Below are positions 55,479-64,000 of a DNA stretch of 64,000 nucleotides, one piece after another. Numbering within the stretch: position 1 is the first letter of the stretch; the number at the start of each line of letters is the position of its first letter. The notes beneath the pieces were generated by a model. It searched no databases. It saw only the letters and a list, made by a program, of their open reading frames with translations, and was not told where the DNA came from. Source of the stretch: Streptococcus sp. DTU_2020_1001019_1_SI_AUS_MUR_006 (lineage in GTDB: Bacteria > Bacillota > Bacilli > Lactobacillales > Streptococcaceae). The stretch is taken from contig NZ_CP135436.1 in NCBI RefSeq assembly GCF_032340315.1, positions 372,001 through 436,000 of the forward strand, given 5' to 3'. The position numbers and the translations under genes were made by a program.

Positions 55479-58400
55479 GGAAATGGCATTAATCGATTTC
55501 TTTTTAGAGAATAAACAAATTCTATCTTGGCATGAGAACTTACCACAGAAACAAAGACAATTATTGCTAGGACTTTCTGGATCAGCAAAATCGTTAGCGA
55601 TTGCTAGTAGTCTGAAGAGTCAGGATAAGGTTTTAGTGATGACTTCCACATATGGAGAGGCTGAGCGTCTGATTAATGATCTAATCTCCATATTAGGTTC
55701 GGATCTGGTTTATCCATTTCTAGTAGATGATTCACCAATGGTTGAATTTTTGGTATCATCTCAGGAAAAGATTTTTTCTCGGGTTGAAGCTTTGCGGTTT
55801 CTAAGAAATGAGTCTCAAAGAGGGATTTTAGTTTGTAACGTCGCAGCTAGTCGAGTATTCTTGCCGAATCCTCAAGTTTTTGATGATAGTATCTTAGAAC
55901 TTCAAGTGGGGCAAGAATGCGAACAAAGAGAATTAAAAAATCACTTGATTTCTCTTGGTTATAAGAAAGTTACACAAGTTCAAAGTCAGGGAGAATTTAG
56001 CCTTCGTGGAGATATTCTAGATATATTTGAAACCTCTCAAATTTGTCCTTATCGGATTGAATTTTTCGGTGATGAGATTGATGGCATTAGAGAATTTGAT
56101 ACTGAAACTCAATTATCAAAAGATAGTAAAACTCAAGTACTAATCTATCCAGCTAGTGATATTTTATTAACGAATGAAGATTATCATCGTGGTCAGAAAT
56201 TTTTAGAACATGAGATTGATAAGGCACTTTCTCCAACTTTAAAGTCTTACCTAGAAGAAGTTTTTAGTTGTACGAAAGAGCAAGTTCTTCATGCAGATAT
56301 TCGCAAGTTTTTGTCTGTATTTTATAAAAAACAGTGGACCTTGATAGACTATTTGAATCAAGTTCCTGTTATATTTGATGATTTTCAAAAAATCATGAAC
56401 CAGTACGATGCTTTTGATAAGGAAACAGCTAGCTACTTTACAGATGATTTACATAATAGTAAAGCAGTATCAAGTTTACAATATTTTGCTGATGTAGAAA
56501 GTCAATTTAAAAAATATGTACCAGCGACTTTCTTTTCAAATTTTCAAAAAGGGCTTGGAAATTTGAAATTTAATAATCTGTACCAGTTCAATCAATATCC
56601 TATGCAGGAGTTCTTTAATCAGTTTTCTTTTCTGAAAGAAGAAATTGAACGTTACAAAAAATTAAAGTATACGATTGTTCTTCAATCAAGTAGCAAAACT
56701 GAACTAAAGAAACTGTCAACGATCCTTGATGAATACGATATTAAAGTTGATAATAGCAATGAAAGTGAAATCTGTAAAGGAACTGTCAATCTTATTGAAG
56801 GAAATCTGCGACATGGGTTTCATTTTGTAGATGAGAATCTTGTATTTATTACTGAATATGAAATTTTTAAAAAGAAGATTAAACGCAAGTATCGAAGACA
56901 AAATATCAGTAACGCTGAACGATTAAAGGATTATAATGAACTCCAAAAAGGAGACTATGTTGTTCATCAAATCCATGGTATTGGTCAATATTTAGGGATC
57001 GAAACGATTGAAATCAAAGGGATTCATAGAGACTATGTAAGTGTTCTATATCAAAATGGAGACCGTATTTCTATCCCTGTGGAGCAGATACAGACTCTTT
57101 CTAAGTATGTTTCTAGTGATGGTAAGGCTCCAAAGTTAAACAAATTAAACGATGGACGTTTTAAAAAAGCGAAGCAAAAAGTAAAGAGTCAAGTTGAAGA
57201 TATTGCAGATGATTTAATTAAGTTATATGCAGAGAGAAGTCAACTTAAAGGTTTTGCATTTTCAAAAGATGATGAAGATCAAGTTGCTTTTGACGAAGCA
57301 TTCCCATATGTAGAAACTGAGGACCAACTTAGAAGTATCGAAGAGATTAAGAAAGATATGCAGGCTTCTCAACCGATGGACCGACTTTTAGTTGGAGATG
57401 TGGGTTTTGGTAAGACAGAAGTAGCAATGCGAGCTGCGTTTAAGGCTGTCAATGATCATAAACAGGTTGTCGTTTTAGTGCCAACAACCGTTCTTGCTCA
57501 GCAACATTACAGTAATTTTAAGGAAAGATTTGAACAATTTGCTGTCAACGTAGATGTTTTGAGTCGTTTCAGAAGTAAAAAAGAACAGACTGAAACACTT
57601 GAGAAGTTAAAAAAAGGTCAAGTAGACATCTTGATAGGGACCCATAGAGTCTTGTCTAAAGATGTTGAGTTTGCTGATTTGGGGTTGATGATTATTGATG
57701 AAGAGCAACGTTTTGGTGTTAAGCATAAGGAAGCTTTGAAGGAATTAAAAAAGAAGGTTGATGTCTTAACTTTGACAGCGACACCAATTCCTCGAACTCT
57801 TCATATGTCTATGCTAGGTATCCGAGATTTATCAGTCATAGAGACTCCTCCAACAAATCGATATCCTGTTCAAACCTACGTACTTGAACAGAATGATCGT
57901 ATCATTCGTGATGCTGTATTGAGAGAAATGGATCGTGGTGGTCAAGTTTACTATCTTTACAATAAAGTTGACACGATTGAAAAGAAGGTTTCAGAGTTAC
58001 AAGAACTTATTCCAGAAGCTTCTATTGGATTTGTCCATGGTCAAATGAGTGAAATTCGCTTAGAAAATACACTTCTTGATTTCATTGAAGGACAATATGA
58101 TATTTTAGTAACTACAACAATCATCGAGACAGGAGTAGATATTCCAAATGCTAATACCTTGTTTATAGAAAATGCAGATCATATGGGATTGTCAACCTTG
58201 TATCAATTAAGAGGTCGTGTTGGTCGTAGTAATCGAATTGCTTATGCTTATCTCATGTATCGTCCAGATAAAACTTTGACAGAAGTTTCTGAGAAAAGAT
58301 TAGATGCCATCAAAGGTTTTACTGAACTAGGTTCTGGTTTCAAAATAGCTATGCGTGATTTATCCATTCGTGGAGCTGGAAATCTATTAGGAAGCTCTCA

Positions 58401-58974
58401 GTCTGGATTTATCGATTCTGTTGGTTTTGAGTTGTACTCTCAGTTGTTAGAAGAAGCAATAGCTAAGAAAAATGGAACTGACAAAAAACGTGAAAAAGGA
58501 AATGCTGAGTTAATTCTACAAATCGATGCCTATCTTCCAGATGAGTATATTTCAGATGAACGACATAAAATTGAAATTTACAAGAGAATTCGTCAGATTG
58601 ATAACCGTGTCAACTATGAGGGATTACAAGATGAGTTGATCGATCGTTTTGGAGAATATCCAGATGTCGTTGCTTACCTTTTAGAAATTGGATTAGCTAA
58701 AGCATATCTTGATAAAGTATTTGTCAATCGTGTAGAAAGAAAGGTTAATAAGCTGGTCATTCAGTTTGAAAAAATATCGCAACAATTATTTTTAACACAA
58801 GATTATTTCCAGGCTCTTTCTCAGACAAGTTTGAAGGCAAATATTTCAGAAAATCAAGGTTTAATCGAAGTTGTTTTTGATATTCGTAATAAAAAGGATT
58901 ATGAGATTTTAGAAGGTCTTTTAACTTTTGGAGAATCATTAGCAAACATAAAAGATTCAAAAGAGTCGAATTAG
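55471..58974 (+). CDS. mfd: transcription-repair coupling factor Mfd
   Basis: ATP-driven RNAP translocase that recruits UvrA, about 1167 aa. UvrB-like N-terminus, RNAP-interaction domain ([20 protein letters not shown]), then the translocase with Walker [37 protein letters not shown] and QLRGRVGRS, and the C-terminal autoinhibitory domain. Start is uncertain: ATGs at 55447, 55471 and 55483 are in frame. I choose 55471, which overlaps the pth stop and permits coupling. Confidence 0.93.
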   Translation: MDKEMALIDFFLENKQILSWHENLPQKQRQLLLGLSGSAKSLAIASSLKSQDKVLVMTSTYGEAERLINDLISILGSDLVYPFLVDDSPMVEFLVSSQEKIFSRVEALRFLRNESQRGILVCNVAASRVFLPNPQVFDDSILELQVGQECEQRELKNHLISLGYKKVTQVQSQGEFSLRGDILDIFETSQICPYRIEFFGDEIDGIREFDTETQLSKDSKTQVLIYPASDILLTNEDYHRGQKFLEHEIDKALSPTLKSYLEEVFSCTKEQVLHADIRKFLSVFYKKQWTLIDYLNQVPVIFDDFQKIMNQYDAFDKETASYFTDDLHNSKAVSSLQYFADVESQFKKYVPATFFSNFQKGLGNLKFNNLYQFNQYPMQEFFNQFSFLKEEIERYKKLKYTIVLQSSSKTELKKLSTILDEYDIKVDNSNESEICKGTVNLIEGNLRHGFHFVDENLVFITEYEIFKKKIKRKYRRQNISNAERLKDYNELQKGDYVVHQIHGIGQYLGIETIEIKGIHRDYVSVLYQNGDRISIPVEQIQTLSKYVSSDGKAPKLNKLNDGRFKKAKQKVKSQVEDIADDLIKLYAERSQLKGFAFSKDDEDQVAFDEAFPYVETEDQLRSIEEIKKDMQASQPMDRLLVGDVGFGKTEVAMRAAFKAVNDHKQVVVLVPTTVLAQQHYSNFKERFEQFAVNVDVLSRFRSKKEQTETLEKLKKGQVDILIGTHRVLSKDVEFADLGLMIIDEEQRFGVKHKEALKELKKKVDVLTLTATPIPRTLHMSMLGIRDLSVIETPPTNRYPVQTYVLEQNDRIIRDAVLREMDRGGQVYYLYNKVDTIEKKVSELQELIPEASIGFVHGQMSEIRLENTLLDFIEGQYDILVTTTIIETGVDIPNANTLFIENADHMGLSTLYQLRGRVGRSNRIAYAYLMYRPDKTLTEVSEKRLDAIKGFTELGSGFKIAMRDLSIRGAGNLLGSSQSGFIDSVGFELYSQLLEEAIAKKNGTDKKREKGNAELILQIDAYLPDEYISDERHKIEIYKRIRQIDNRVNYEGLQDELIDRFGEYPDVVAYLLEIGLAKAYLDKVFVNRVERKVNKLVIQFEKISQQLFLTQDYFQALSQTSLKANISENQGLIEVVFDIRNKKDYEILEGLLTFGESLANIKDSKESN

Positions 58975-59008
58975 GTATGACATTTTTCTTCTATAAAAGG
59001 GATAAAAA

Positions 59009-59017
59009 TGGTACAAT
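59009..59017 (+). promoter_or_regulatory. extended -10 before rqcP
   Basis: TGGTACAAT, 20 bp before the ATG at 59038. Confidence 0.55.
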
Positions 59018-59037
59018 AATAATTTGAGGTAATAAAA

Positions 59038-59304
59038 ATGAGATTAGATAAATATTTAAAAGTATCAAGAATTATTAAGCGTCGTACAGTAGCTAAAGAA
59101 GTTGCAGATAAGGGACGTATCAAGGTAAATGGTATTCTTGCAAAGAGCTCTACAGATTTAAAAATCAATGACCAAGTTGAAATTCGTTTTGGAAATAAAT
59201 TGTTGCTCGTAAAAGTGTTAGAAATGAAAGATAGCACTAAAAAAGAAGATGCTGCAGGTATGTATGAAATTATCAGCGAAACAAGGGTAGAAAACGATGT
59301 ATAA
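59038..59304 (+). CDS. rqcP: RqcP (S4-domain ribosome quality-control factor)
   Basis: 88-aa S4-domain protein ([21 protein letters not shown]), homologous to Hsp15/YabO. In Bacillus, RqcP assists RqcH in adding alanine tails to stalled nascent chains. TTGAGGTAATAAAA precedes the ATG. It overlaps divIC by 8 bases. Confidence 0.9.
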   Translation: MRLDKYLKVSRIIKRRTVAKEVADKGRIKVNGILAKSSTDLKINDQVEIRFGNKLLLVKVLEMKDSTKKEDAAGMYEIISETRVENDV

Positions 59305-59665
59305 AAAAATTGTACAAATGAATAATTCTTTTATTCAAAATGAACACCAACGTCGTAAATACTTGATGGAAGAACGACAAAGACGAAATCGTTTTATGGG
59401 CTGGGTTTTGATTTTGATTATGTTATTGTTCATCCTACCAACCTATAATTTGACTCAAAGTTATCAGCAACTACTCGAACGTCGCCAACAGTTAGCCAAT
59501 CTGAAAAAACAGTATCAAGAATTGAGCGATGAAAAAGATAAAGAATCAAATCTTGCAACCAAATTAAAGGACGAAACATACGCAGCCAAGTATTTGCGTG
59601 CAAAATATTACTATTCAAAATCATGGGAGGAAGTTTATACTATTCCAGACTTACTTCCTAGGTAA
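59297..59665 (+). CDS. divIC: division protein DivIC (FtsB family)
   Basis: 122-aa bitopic membrane protein. Basic cytoplasmic N-terminus ([16 protein letters not shown]), one TM helix (about 36-54), extracellular coiled coil (about 58-95, [20 protein letters not shown]) and a short C-terminal domain. It forms the DivIB-DivIC-FtsL division complex. It sits between rqcP and a 40-aa ORF. Confidence 0.93.
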   Translation: MYKKIVQMNNSFIQNEHQRRKYLMEERQRRNRFMGWVLILIMLLFILPTYNLTQSYQQLLERRQQLANLKKQYQELSDEKDKESNLATKLKDETYAAKYLRAKYYYSKSWEEVYTIPDLLPR

Positions 59666-59671
59666 TGTAAA

Positions 59672-59794
59672 ATGGAAAATTTATTAGATATTGTAGAAAA
59701 GTTTTTAAGTCAATCAGATGAAAAATTAGAAGAGTTAGCTCAAAAAAATCATCTGTTACGGCTACAGGAAGAAGAGGAAAAAAAGAATGCGTAA
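59672..59794 (+). CDS. conserved 40-aa small protein
   Basis: MENLLDIVEKFLSQSDEKLE begins a 40-residue highly charged helical protein ending [12 protein letters not shown]. It starts 6 bp after divIC and its last codons overlap the next gene by 8 bases (ATGCGTAA), a layout that suits translational coupling. A similar small gene stands here in pneumococcus (SP_0009, from memory). No domain is recognised. Confidence 0.72.
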   Translation: MENLLDIVEKFLSQSDEKLEELAQKNHLLRLQEEEEKKNA

Positions 59795-61055
59795 ATTTTT
59801 AGTGATATTACTACTTCCTATTTTTTTTAAAAGTGTCCAAGTAGTAAGCACTGAGAATCCAGTTATCATTCCAAACCAAGAAGTTTATTCCTTAACCCAC
59901 GCTTCGTATCATTTTTACTATCAAGATGTTATAGAATCTCCAAAATTTTATGGTGAAACGTCGGTTTATTCTACAGAAGATTTGATTAAAGAATCAGGAA
60001 AAGTCAATGCAGATACAACATTATCTGTTTTAGAATGGAGATTAAATAAACAAGGACAGCCTGTGTTTAAATTGTCAAATAATCAATTTGTGATGGCTGA
60101 TAAACGACTTTTATACGATAGTTCCATCGTAAACGATTTTTCTAAACGAGTATGGTTAGAACCAGGATTTGTCGTTTATAATAGTCCTTATGATCAACAA
60201 GAATTAAAGTCTACTTTAGCAGCTTATCAAGAGGTTGAAGTAGATATGTCTATTTTTGCTGGTGGTCATGAATTTTTACATATCAAACAAATTGGTTGGA
60301 TTTCGACGGATTACATTTCCAACGATGACAATCGTATCCAGAAAGTACAAGAGTTGTTATCTGCGAATTATCAAAATGAACAGTTTTCTATTTATGTTAA
60401 ACAATTGAGCACGGGTAAGGAAGCTGGAATTAATGAAGATCAAAAAATGTACGCTGCTAGTGTTATGAAATTGCCTTATCTTTATTATGTTCAAGAAAAA
60501 ATTAATCAAGGTGATTACCAACTTGACACGAAATTGAAGTACGTTTCTGAAGTAAATGATTTCCCTGGTTCTTATAAACCCGAAGGAAGTGGAAGCCTCC
60601 CTAAAACAGCGGACAATAAAGACTACACTCTCAAAGATTTAATTGCAAAGACAGCGAAAGAATCTGACAATGTAGCTCATAATATTCTTGCTTATTATAT
60701 TACCAATAAATCAGATGAAGCCTTTAAAAACGAAATGACTGCTATCGCAGGTGAAGAGTGGAACGTAACAGAGAAGTTAGCTTCAGCTAAAATGGCTGGT
60801 CAGGTTATGGAATCTATTTATAATCAGAATGGTTTTGTTTTAGAATCACTATCGCAAACAGCTTTTGATAATCAGCGGATTGCTAAGAATATTTCTGCTA
60901 AGGTAGCCCATAAAATTGGGGATGCAGATGAATTTAAACACGATGTAGGAATAGTCTATACAGATTCTCCTTTCATTATTTCAATCTTTACCAAAAATTC
61001 TGATTATGATACCATTTCTAAAATTGCTAAGGATGTCTATGAGGTCTTAAAATGA
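59787..61055 (+). CDS. beta-lactamase class A-like secreted protein
   Basis: 422-aa exported protein. Signal peptide (about 1-22). N-terminal half is beta-rich, possibly SH3-like. The C-terminal half is a class A beta-lactamase fold with AASVMKLPY (SxxK), ESDNVAHN (SDN) and AHKIGD in place of KTG. Presence of the active residues suggests serine acylation, but it is more likely a wall-related enzyme than a resistance factor. It overlaps tilS by 4 bases. Confidence 0.82.
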   Translation: MRKFLVILLLPIFFKSVQVVSTENPVIIPNQEVYSLTHASYHFYYQDVIESPKFYGETSVYSTEDLIKESGKVNADTTLSVLEWRLNKQGQPVFKLSNNQFVMADKRLLYDSSIVNDFSKRVWLEPGFVVYNSPYDQQELKSTLAAYQEVEVDMSIFAGGHEFLHIKQIGWISTDYISNDDNRIQKVQELLSANYQNEQFSIYVKQLSTGKEAGINEDQKMYAASVMKLPYLYYVQEKINQGDYQLDTKLKYVSEVNDFPGSYKPEGSGSLPKTADNKDYTLKDLIAKTAKESDNVAHNILAYYITNKSDEAFKNEMTAIAGEEWNVTEKLASAKMAGQVMESIYNQNGFVLESLSQTAFDNQRIAKNISAKVAHKIGDADEFKHDVGIVYTDSPFIISIFTKNSDYDTISKIAKDVYEVLK

Positions 61056-62326
61056 GAGACCAAGATTTTTTAAATGATTTTCTAGAAAAAGGTTATTTTA
61101 AAGATCATTCACGAGTTGTACTAGCCTTGTCTGGTGGATTGGATTCGATGTTTCTCTTTCACCTCCTATCAACCTATCAAGAAGAACTCGGGATTGAATT
61201 ATTTTTAGCTCATGTAAACCATAAACAACGACTAGAATCGGATAATGAAGAATATGAATTAAGAAAACTAGCTGAACAAGTTGGAGTTCCAATTTACGTA
61301 GCTCATTTTACTGGAGATTTTTCAGAAGCAAATGCTCGTCAATTTCGCTATGATTTTTTTAGAGAAGTAATGGAGAAAACTTCCTCTACAGCTCTTGTAA
61401 CAGCTCATCATGCAGATGATCAGGCTGAAACGATTTTTATGCGATTGATTAGAGGTGTTAGACTACAACATTTATCAGCTATAAAAGAGAGACAAATGTT
61501 TGATAAGGGAGAGTTAATTCGTCCTTTGCTATCTTTTTATAAGAAGGATTTTTCTGAAGTTGAGCATTTTGAAGATAGGACGAATAAAGAAAATCATTAT
61601 TTTCGCAATCGAGTTCGTAATATTTACTTACCACAACTGGAAAAAGAAAATATTCAGTTAAAGAGAGCGTTTTTAGAGTTTGGAAAAGAAGTATCTGACT
61701 ATCAAATTGCTCTGACTGAATTATCTCAAACAGTTAATGTGGAAGATTTAACTCAGTTTTTATCTTTTAGTGAAGCAACACAGCGAGTTTTACTACAACA
61801 ATACCTTAGTCGTTTTGCTGATTTAAATGTAACAAGAGAACAATTTCAAGAAATTCATCATATTTTAAAAACTAAGAGCCAATATCGCCATAGTATAAAA
61901 AATAGTTATGAACTTATAAAAGAATACCAGCACTTTCAAATTGGTAAAATCAGACCAAAGTCTGATGAAAAAAGTAGTGAGTGTGTGTTAAACTATCAAA
62001 ATCAAGTTCATTATGAAGGTTATTTATTTTCATTTGGAATCCCTCTAAAAGGGGAAAATGTTCAAAAGATGAATGTTTCTCGTGAAACATCATTGATTTT
62101 GCGACATCGACAGCCAGGTGATTATTTGATAATAGATGGTCATCGAAAAAAAATAAGGCGACTTTTTATTGATTTAAAAATTCCTGCAGAAAAACGAGAA
62201 AAAGCTATTATCATTGAGCAATTTGGAAAAATTTGTTCAGTTTTAGGAATTGAAATCAGTGATTTGAGTAAAAAAATGAAAAATGATATAATGAACACTG
62301 TACTTTATATAGAAAAAAATAGATAG
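61052..62326 (+). CDS. tilS: tRNA(Ile)-lysidine synthase
   Basis: 424-aa ATP-dependent enzyme that makes lysidine-34 in tRNA-Ile(CAU). PP-loop [15 protein letters not shown] (about 26-40), [27 protein letters not shown] and the C-terminal [20 protein letters not shown]. It overlaps the preceding gene by 4 bases. A parS-like site is inside (62074-62089). hpt follows after 8 bp. Confidence 0.96.
   Translation: MRDQDFLNDFLEKGYFKDHSRVVLALSGGLDSMFLFHLLSTYQEELGIELFLAHVNHKQRLESDNEEYELRKLAEQVGVPIYVAHFTGDFSEANARQFRYDFFREVMEKTSSTALVTAHHADDQAETIFMRLIRGVRLQHLSAIKERQMFDKGELIRPLLSFYKKDFSEVEHFEDRTNKENHYFRNRVRNIYLPQLEKENIQLKRAFLEFGKEVSDYQIALTELSQTVNVEDLTQFLSFSEATQRVLLQQYLSRFADLNVTREQFQEIHHILKTKSQYRHSIKNSYELIKEYQHFQIGKIRPKSDEKSSECVLNYQNQVHYEGYLFSFGIPLKGENVQKMNVSRETSLILRHRQPGDYLIIDGHRKKIRRLFIDLKIPAEKREKAIIIEQFGKICSVLGIEISDLSKKMKNDIMNTVLYIEKNR
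62074..62089. promoter_or_regulatory. parS-like site inside tilS
   Basis: TGTTTCTCGTGAAACA, one change from TGTTTCACGTGAAACA, in codons for NVSRET. Confidence 0.82.
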
Positions 62327-62334
62327 GTAAAATC

Positions 62335-62877
62335 ATGTTAGAAAAAGATATCAAGAAAATTTTGATTTCACAAGATGAAATTACAGAAGCAGCTAAAAAA
62401 TTGGGTGCTCAGTTGACAAAAGATTATGAGGGAAAAAATCCGATTTTAGTTGGAATTCTAAAAGGTTCTATTCCTTTTATGGCAGAATTGGTGAAATATA
62501 TTGATACACATCTTGAAATGGACTTTATGATGGTCTCTAGCTATCATGGTGGGACTGTAAGTAGTGGTGTCATTAATATTAAACAAGACGTAACTCAAGA
62601 TATTAAAGGTCGACATGTTGTCTTTGTAGAAGATATTATTGATACTGGTCAAACCTTGAAGAGTTTGAGAGATATGTTTACTGCAAGAGAAGCAGCTTCT
62701 GTTAAGATTGTCACAATGCTTGATAAACCAGAAGGTCGTACAGTAGAAATCGAAGCAGATTATACATGTTTTACAATTCCAAATGAATTTGTTGTAGGCT
62801 ACGGTTTAGACTATAATGAAAACTATCGTAACCTTCCTTATGTAGGTGTATTGAAAGAGGAAGTTTACTCAAAATAG
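62335..62877 (+). CDS. hpt: hypoxanthine-guanine phosphoribosyltransferase
   Basis: 180-aa purine salvage enzyme. The PRPP motif [17 protein letters not shown] (about 95-111), [15 protein letters not shown] and SSYHGGT are intact. It lies between tilS and ftsH, as in most Firmicutes. Confidence 0.97.
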   Translation: MLEKDIKKILISQDEITEAAKKLGAQLTKDYEGKNPILVGILKGSIPFMAELVKYIDTHLEMDFMMVSSYHGGTVSSGVINIKQDVTQDIKGRHVVFVEDIIDTGQTLKSLRDMFTAREAASVKIVTMLDKPEGRTVEIEADYTCFTIPNEFVVGYGLDYNENYRNLPYVGVLKEEVYSK

Positions 62878-62893
62878 AAGGGTAAGTGTTTGA

Positions 62894-64000
62894 ATGCAAA
62901 AACAAAATAATGGTTTCATAAAAAATCCATTTCTTTATTTGTTGATGATTTTCTTGCTAGTGACAGGATTCCAGTACTTTTTTGCTGGCAGATCTGCTGG
63001 TCATAGTCAACAAATTAAGTACTCAGAATTGGTTCAGGAAATCACTAACGACAATGTAAAAGAAATGACCTACCAACCAAGTGGTAGTGTTATTGAAGTG
63101 TATGGTGTCTACAAAACTGCTAAGACAGAGAAACAGGAAACGGGAATTCAATTTTTTACACCCTCTGCTACAAAAGTAGAGAAATTTACAAGTATTGTCC
63201 TCCCATCAGATACAACTGTAGCGGATTTGCAAAAGTTAGCAAGTGAACATCAAACAGAAATTGAAGTGAAACACGAAAGCTCAAGTGGTATGTGGATTAA
63301 CATCCTGGTTTCAGTAGTACCATTTGCTATCTTATTCTTCTTCCTCTTCTCTATGATGGGAAATATGGGCGGAAATAGCGGACGTAATCCAATGAGTTTT
63401 GGACGTAGTAAAGCTAAGGCTGCTAATAAAGAAGATATCAAAGTTCGCTTCTCAGATGTCGCAGGCGCAGAGGAAGAAAAACAAGAACTTGTTGAAGTTG
63501 TTGAATTCTTAAAAGATCCAAAACGATTTACAAAATTAGGTGCTCGGATTCCAGCTGGTGTTCTCTTAGAAGGACCTCCGGGAACTGGTAAAACATTACT
63601 TGCCAAAGCAGTCGCAGGAGAAGCTGGTGTACCATTCTTTAGTATTTCAGGTTCTGACTTTGTAGAAATGTTCGTCGGTGTCGGTGCGAGTCGTGTACGT
63701 TCTCTCTTTGAGGATGCAAAAAAAGCAGCACCAGCTATTATCTTCATTGATGAAATTGATGCCGTTGGTCGACAACGTGGTGTCGGTTTAGGTGGAGGTA
63801 ATGATGAACGAGAACAAACCTTAAACCAACTCTTGATTGAAATGGATGGTTTTGAAGGAAATGAAGGAATTATTGTCATTGCGGCAACAAACCGTTCAGA
63901 TGTTCTTGATCCGGCTCTACTTCGTCCAGGCCGTTTTGATAGAAAAGTATTAGTTGGTCGTCCAGATGTTAAGGGACGCGAAGCAATTTTGAAAGTCCAT
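62894..64000 (+). CDS. ftsH: ATP-dependent zinc metalloprotease FtsH (partial)
   Basis: First 369 codons; the frame is open at the window edge. N-terminal TM helix (about 12-30), extracellular domain, second TM (about 133-155), then AAA+ domain with Walker [15 protein letters not shown], Walker [14 protein letters not shown], pore loop MFVGVG and [23 protein letters not shown]. The HEXXH protease domain lies beyond the window. It starts 16 bp after hpt; GAAGGG is the likely ribosome site. Confidence 0.97.
   Translation, partial: MQKQNNGFIKNPFLYLLMIFLLVTGFQYFFAGRSAGHSQQIKYSELVQEITNDNVKEMTYQPSGSVIEVYGVYKTAKTEKQETGIQFFTPSATKVEKFTSIVLPSDTTVADLQKLASEHQTEIEVKHESSSGMWINILVSVVPFAILFFFLFSMMGNMGGNSGRNPMSFGRSKAKAANKEDIKVRFSDVAGAEEEKQELVEVVEFLKDPKRFTKLGARIPAGVLLEGPPGTGKTLLAKAVAGEAGVPFFSISGSDFVEMFVGVGASRVRSLFEDAKKAAPAIIFIDEIDAVGRQRGVGLGGGNDEREQTLNQLLIEMDGFEGNEGIIVIAATNRSDVLDPALLRPGRFDRKVLVGRPDVKGREAILKVH

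Noticed and set aside
59787..61055. Beta-lactam resistance enzyme
   Set aside because: The KTG motif is altered and the gene is part of the conserved tilS neighbourhood, so a housekeeping wall role is more likely.
63250..63879. 209-aa minus-strand frame opposite ftsH
   Set aside because: Low-complexity antisense shadow (Pro/Ser/Lys rich) of a certain FtsH coding frame.

Overview
The window is a 64 kb piece of a low-GC Gram-positive chromosome around the replication origin, and it reads as a Mitis-group Streptococcus. The supporting signs are a comCDE pheromone locus between tRNA-Arg and tRNA-Glu/Asn, a choline-binding competence hydrolase (CbpD), BOX and RUP-like repeats, the order tilS-hpt-ftsH, and the htrA-parB-oriC-dnaA-dnaN block. 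DnaA, Mfd and ComC differ clearly from what I remember of S. pneumoniae, so a relative such as S. mitis, S. oralis or S. infantis is more likely. The exact species cannot be settled by eye.

Layout. (1) 1-8.2 kb: host N-glycan mannose trimming (GH38, GH125, GH92) followed by an APC-type amino acid permease. The 425 bp before the permease carries a duplicated pair of perfect DnaA boxes. (2) 8.2-19 kb, minus strand: polA, cbpD, veg, dnaB, rplI, gdpP, hpf, comFC, comFA; then yigZ, a PH-domain protein and cysK on plus. (3) 21-24.9 kb, minus: tsf, rpsB, two RUP-like elements and pcsB. (4) 25-32.8 kb, minus: mreD, mreC, ecfT, ecfA2, ecfA1, pgsA, rodZ and two M16 peptidase-like genes, a cell-shape and envelope block. 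(5) 32.9-45 kb: yaaA-recF, guaB, trpS, an ABC-F protein, a YfhO-like membrane protein, and a divergent YhgE/TetR pair. (6) 45-47.8 kb: tRNA-Asn, a decayed tRNA-Glu, comE, comD, comC (44 codons, deduced pheromone EWRPMYTINNFLFSKSK) and tRNA-Arg. (7) 47.8-64 kb: rlmH, then on plus htrA, parB, oriC, dnaA, dnaN, DUF951, ychF, pth, mfd, rqcP, divIC, a 40-aa ORF, a beta-lactamase-like gene, tilS, hpt and the start of ftsH.

How it fits together. Transcription largely points away from oriC (about 50.5-52.2 kb). Three parS-like sites (28716, 39928, 62074) lie inside genes around parB. Competence is represented at three levels: signal and sensor (comCDE with a ComE-type direct repeat), DNA uptake (comFA/comFC with a perfect TACGAATA box), and fratricide (cbpD, with a diverged box and polA immediately downstream). 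Recognisable stress and wall-control sites are a CiaR-type repeat before htrA and a WalR-type repeat before pcsB.

I see no obviously novel multi-gene defence or mobile system. The most interesting items are the DnaA-box pairs outside oriC, the asymmetric ABC-F ATPase, the cbpD-polA linkage, the pherotype, the decayed tRNA-Glu, and small shared palindromes in promoter regions.
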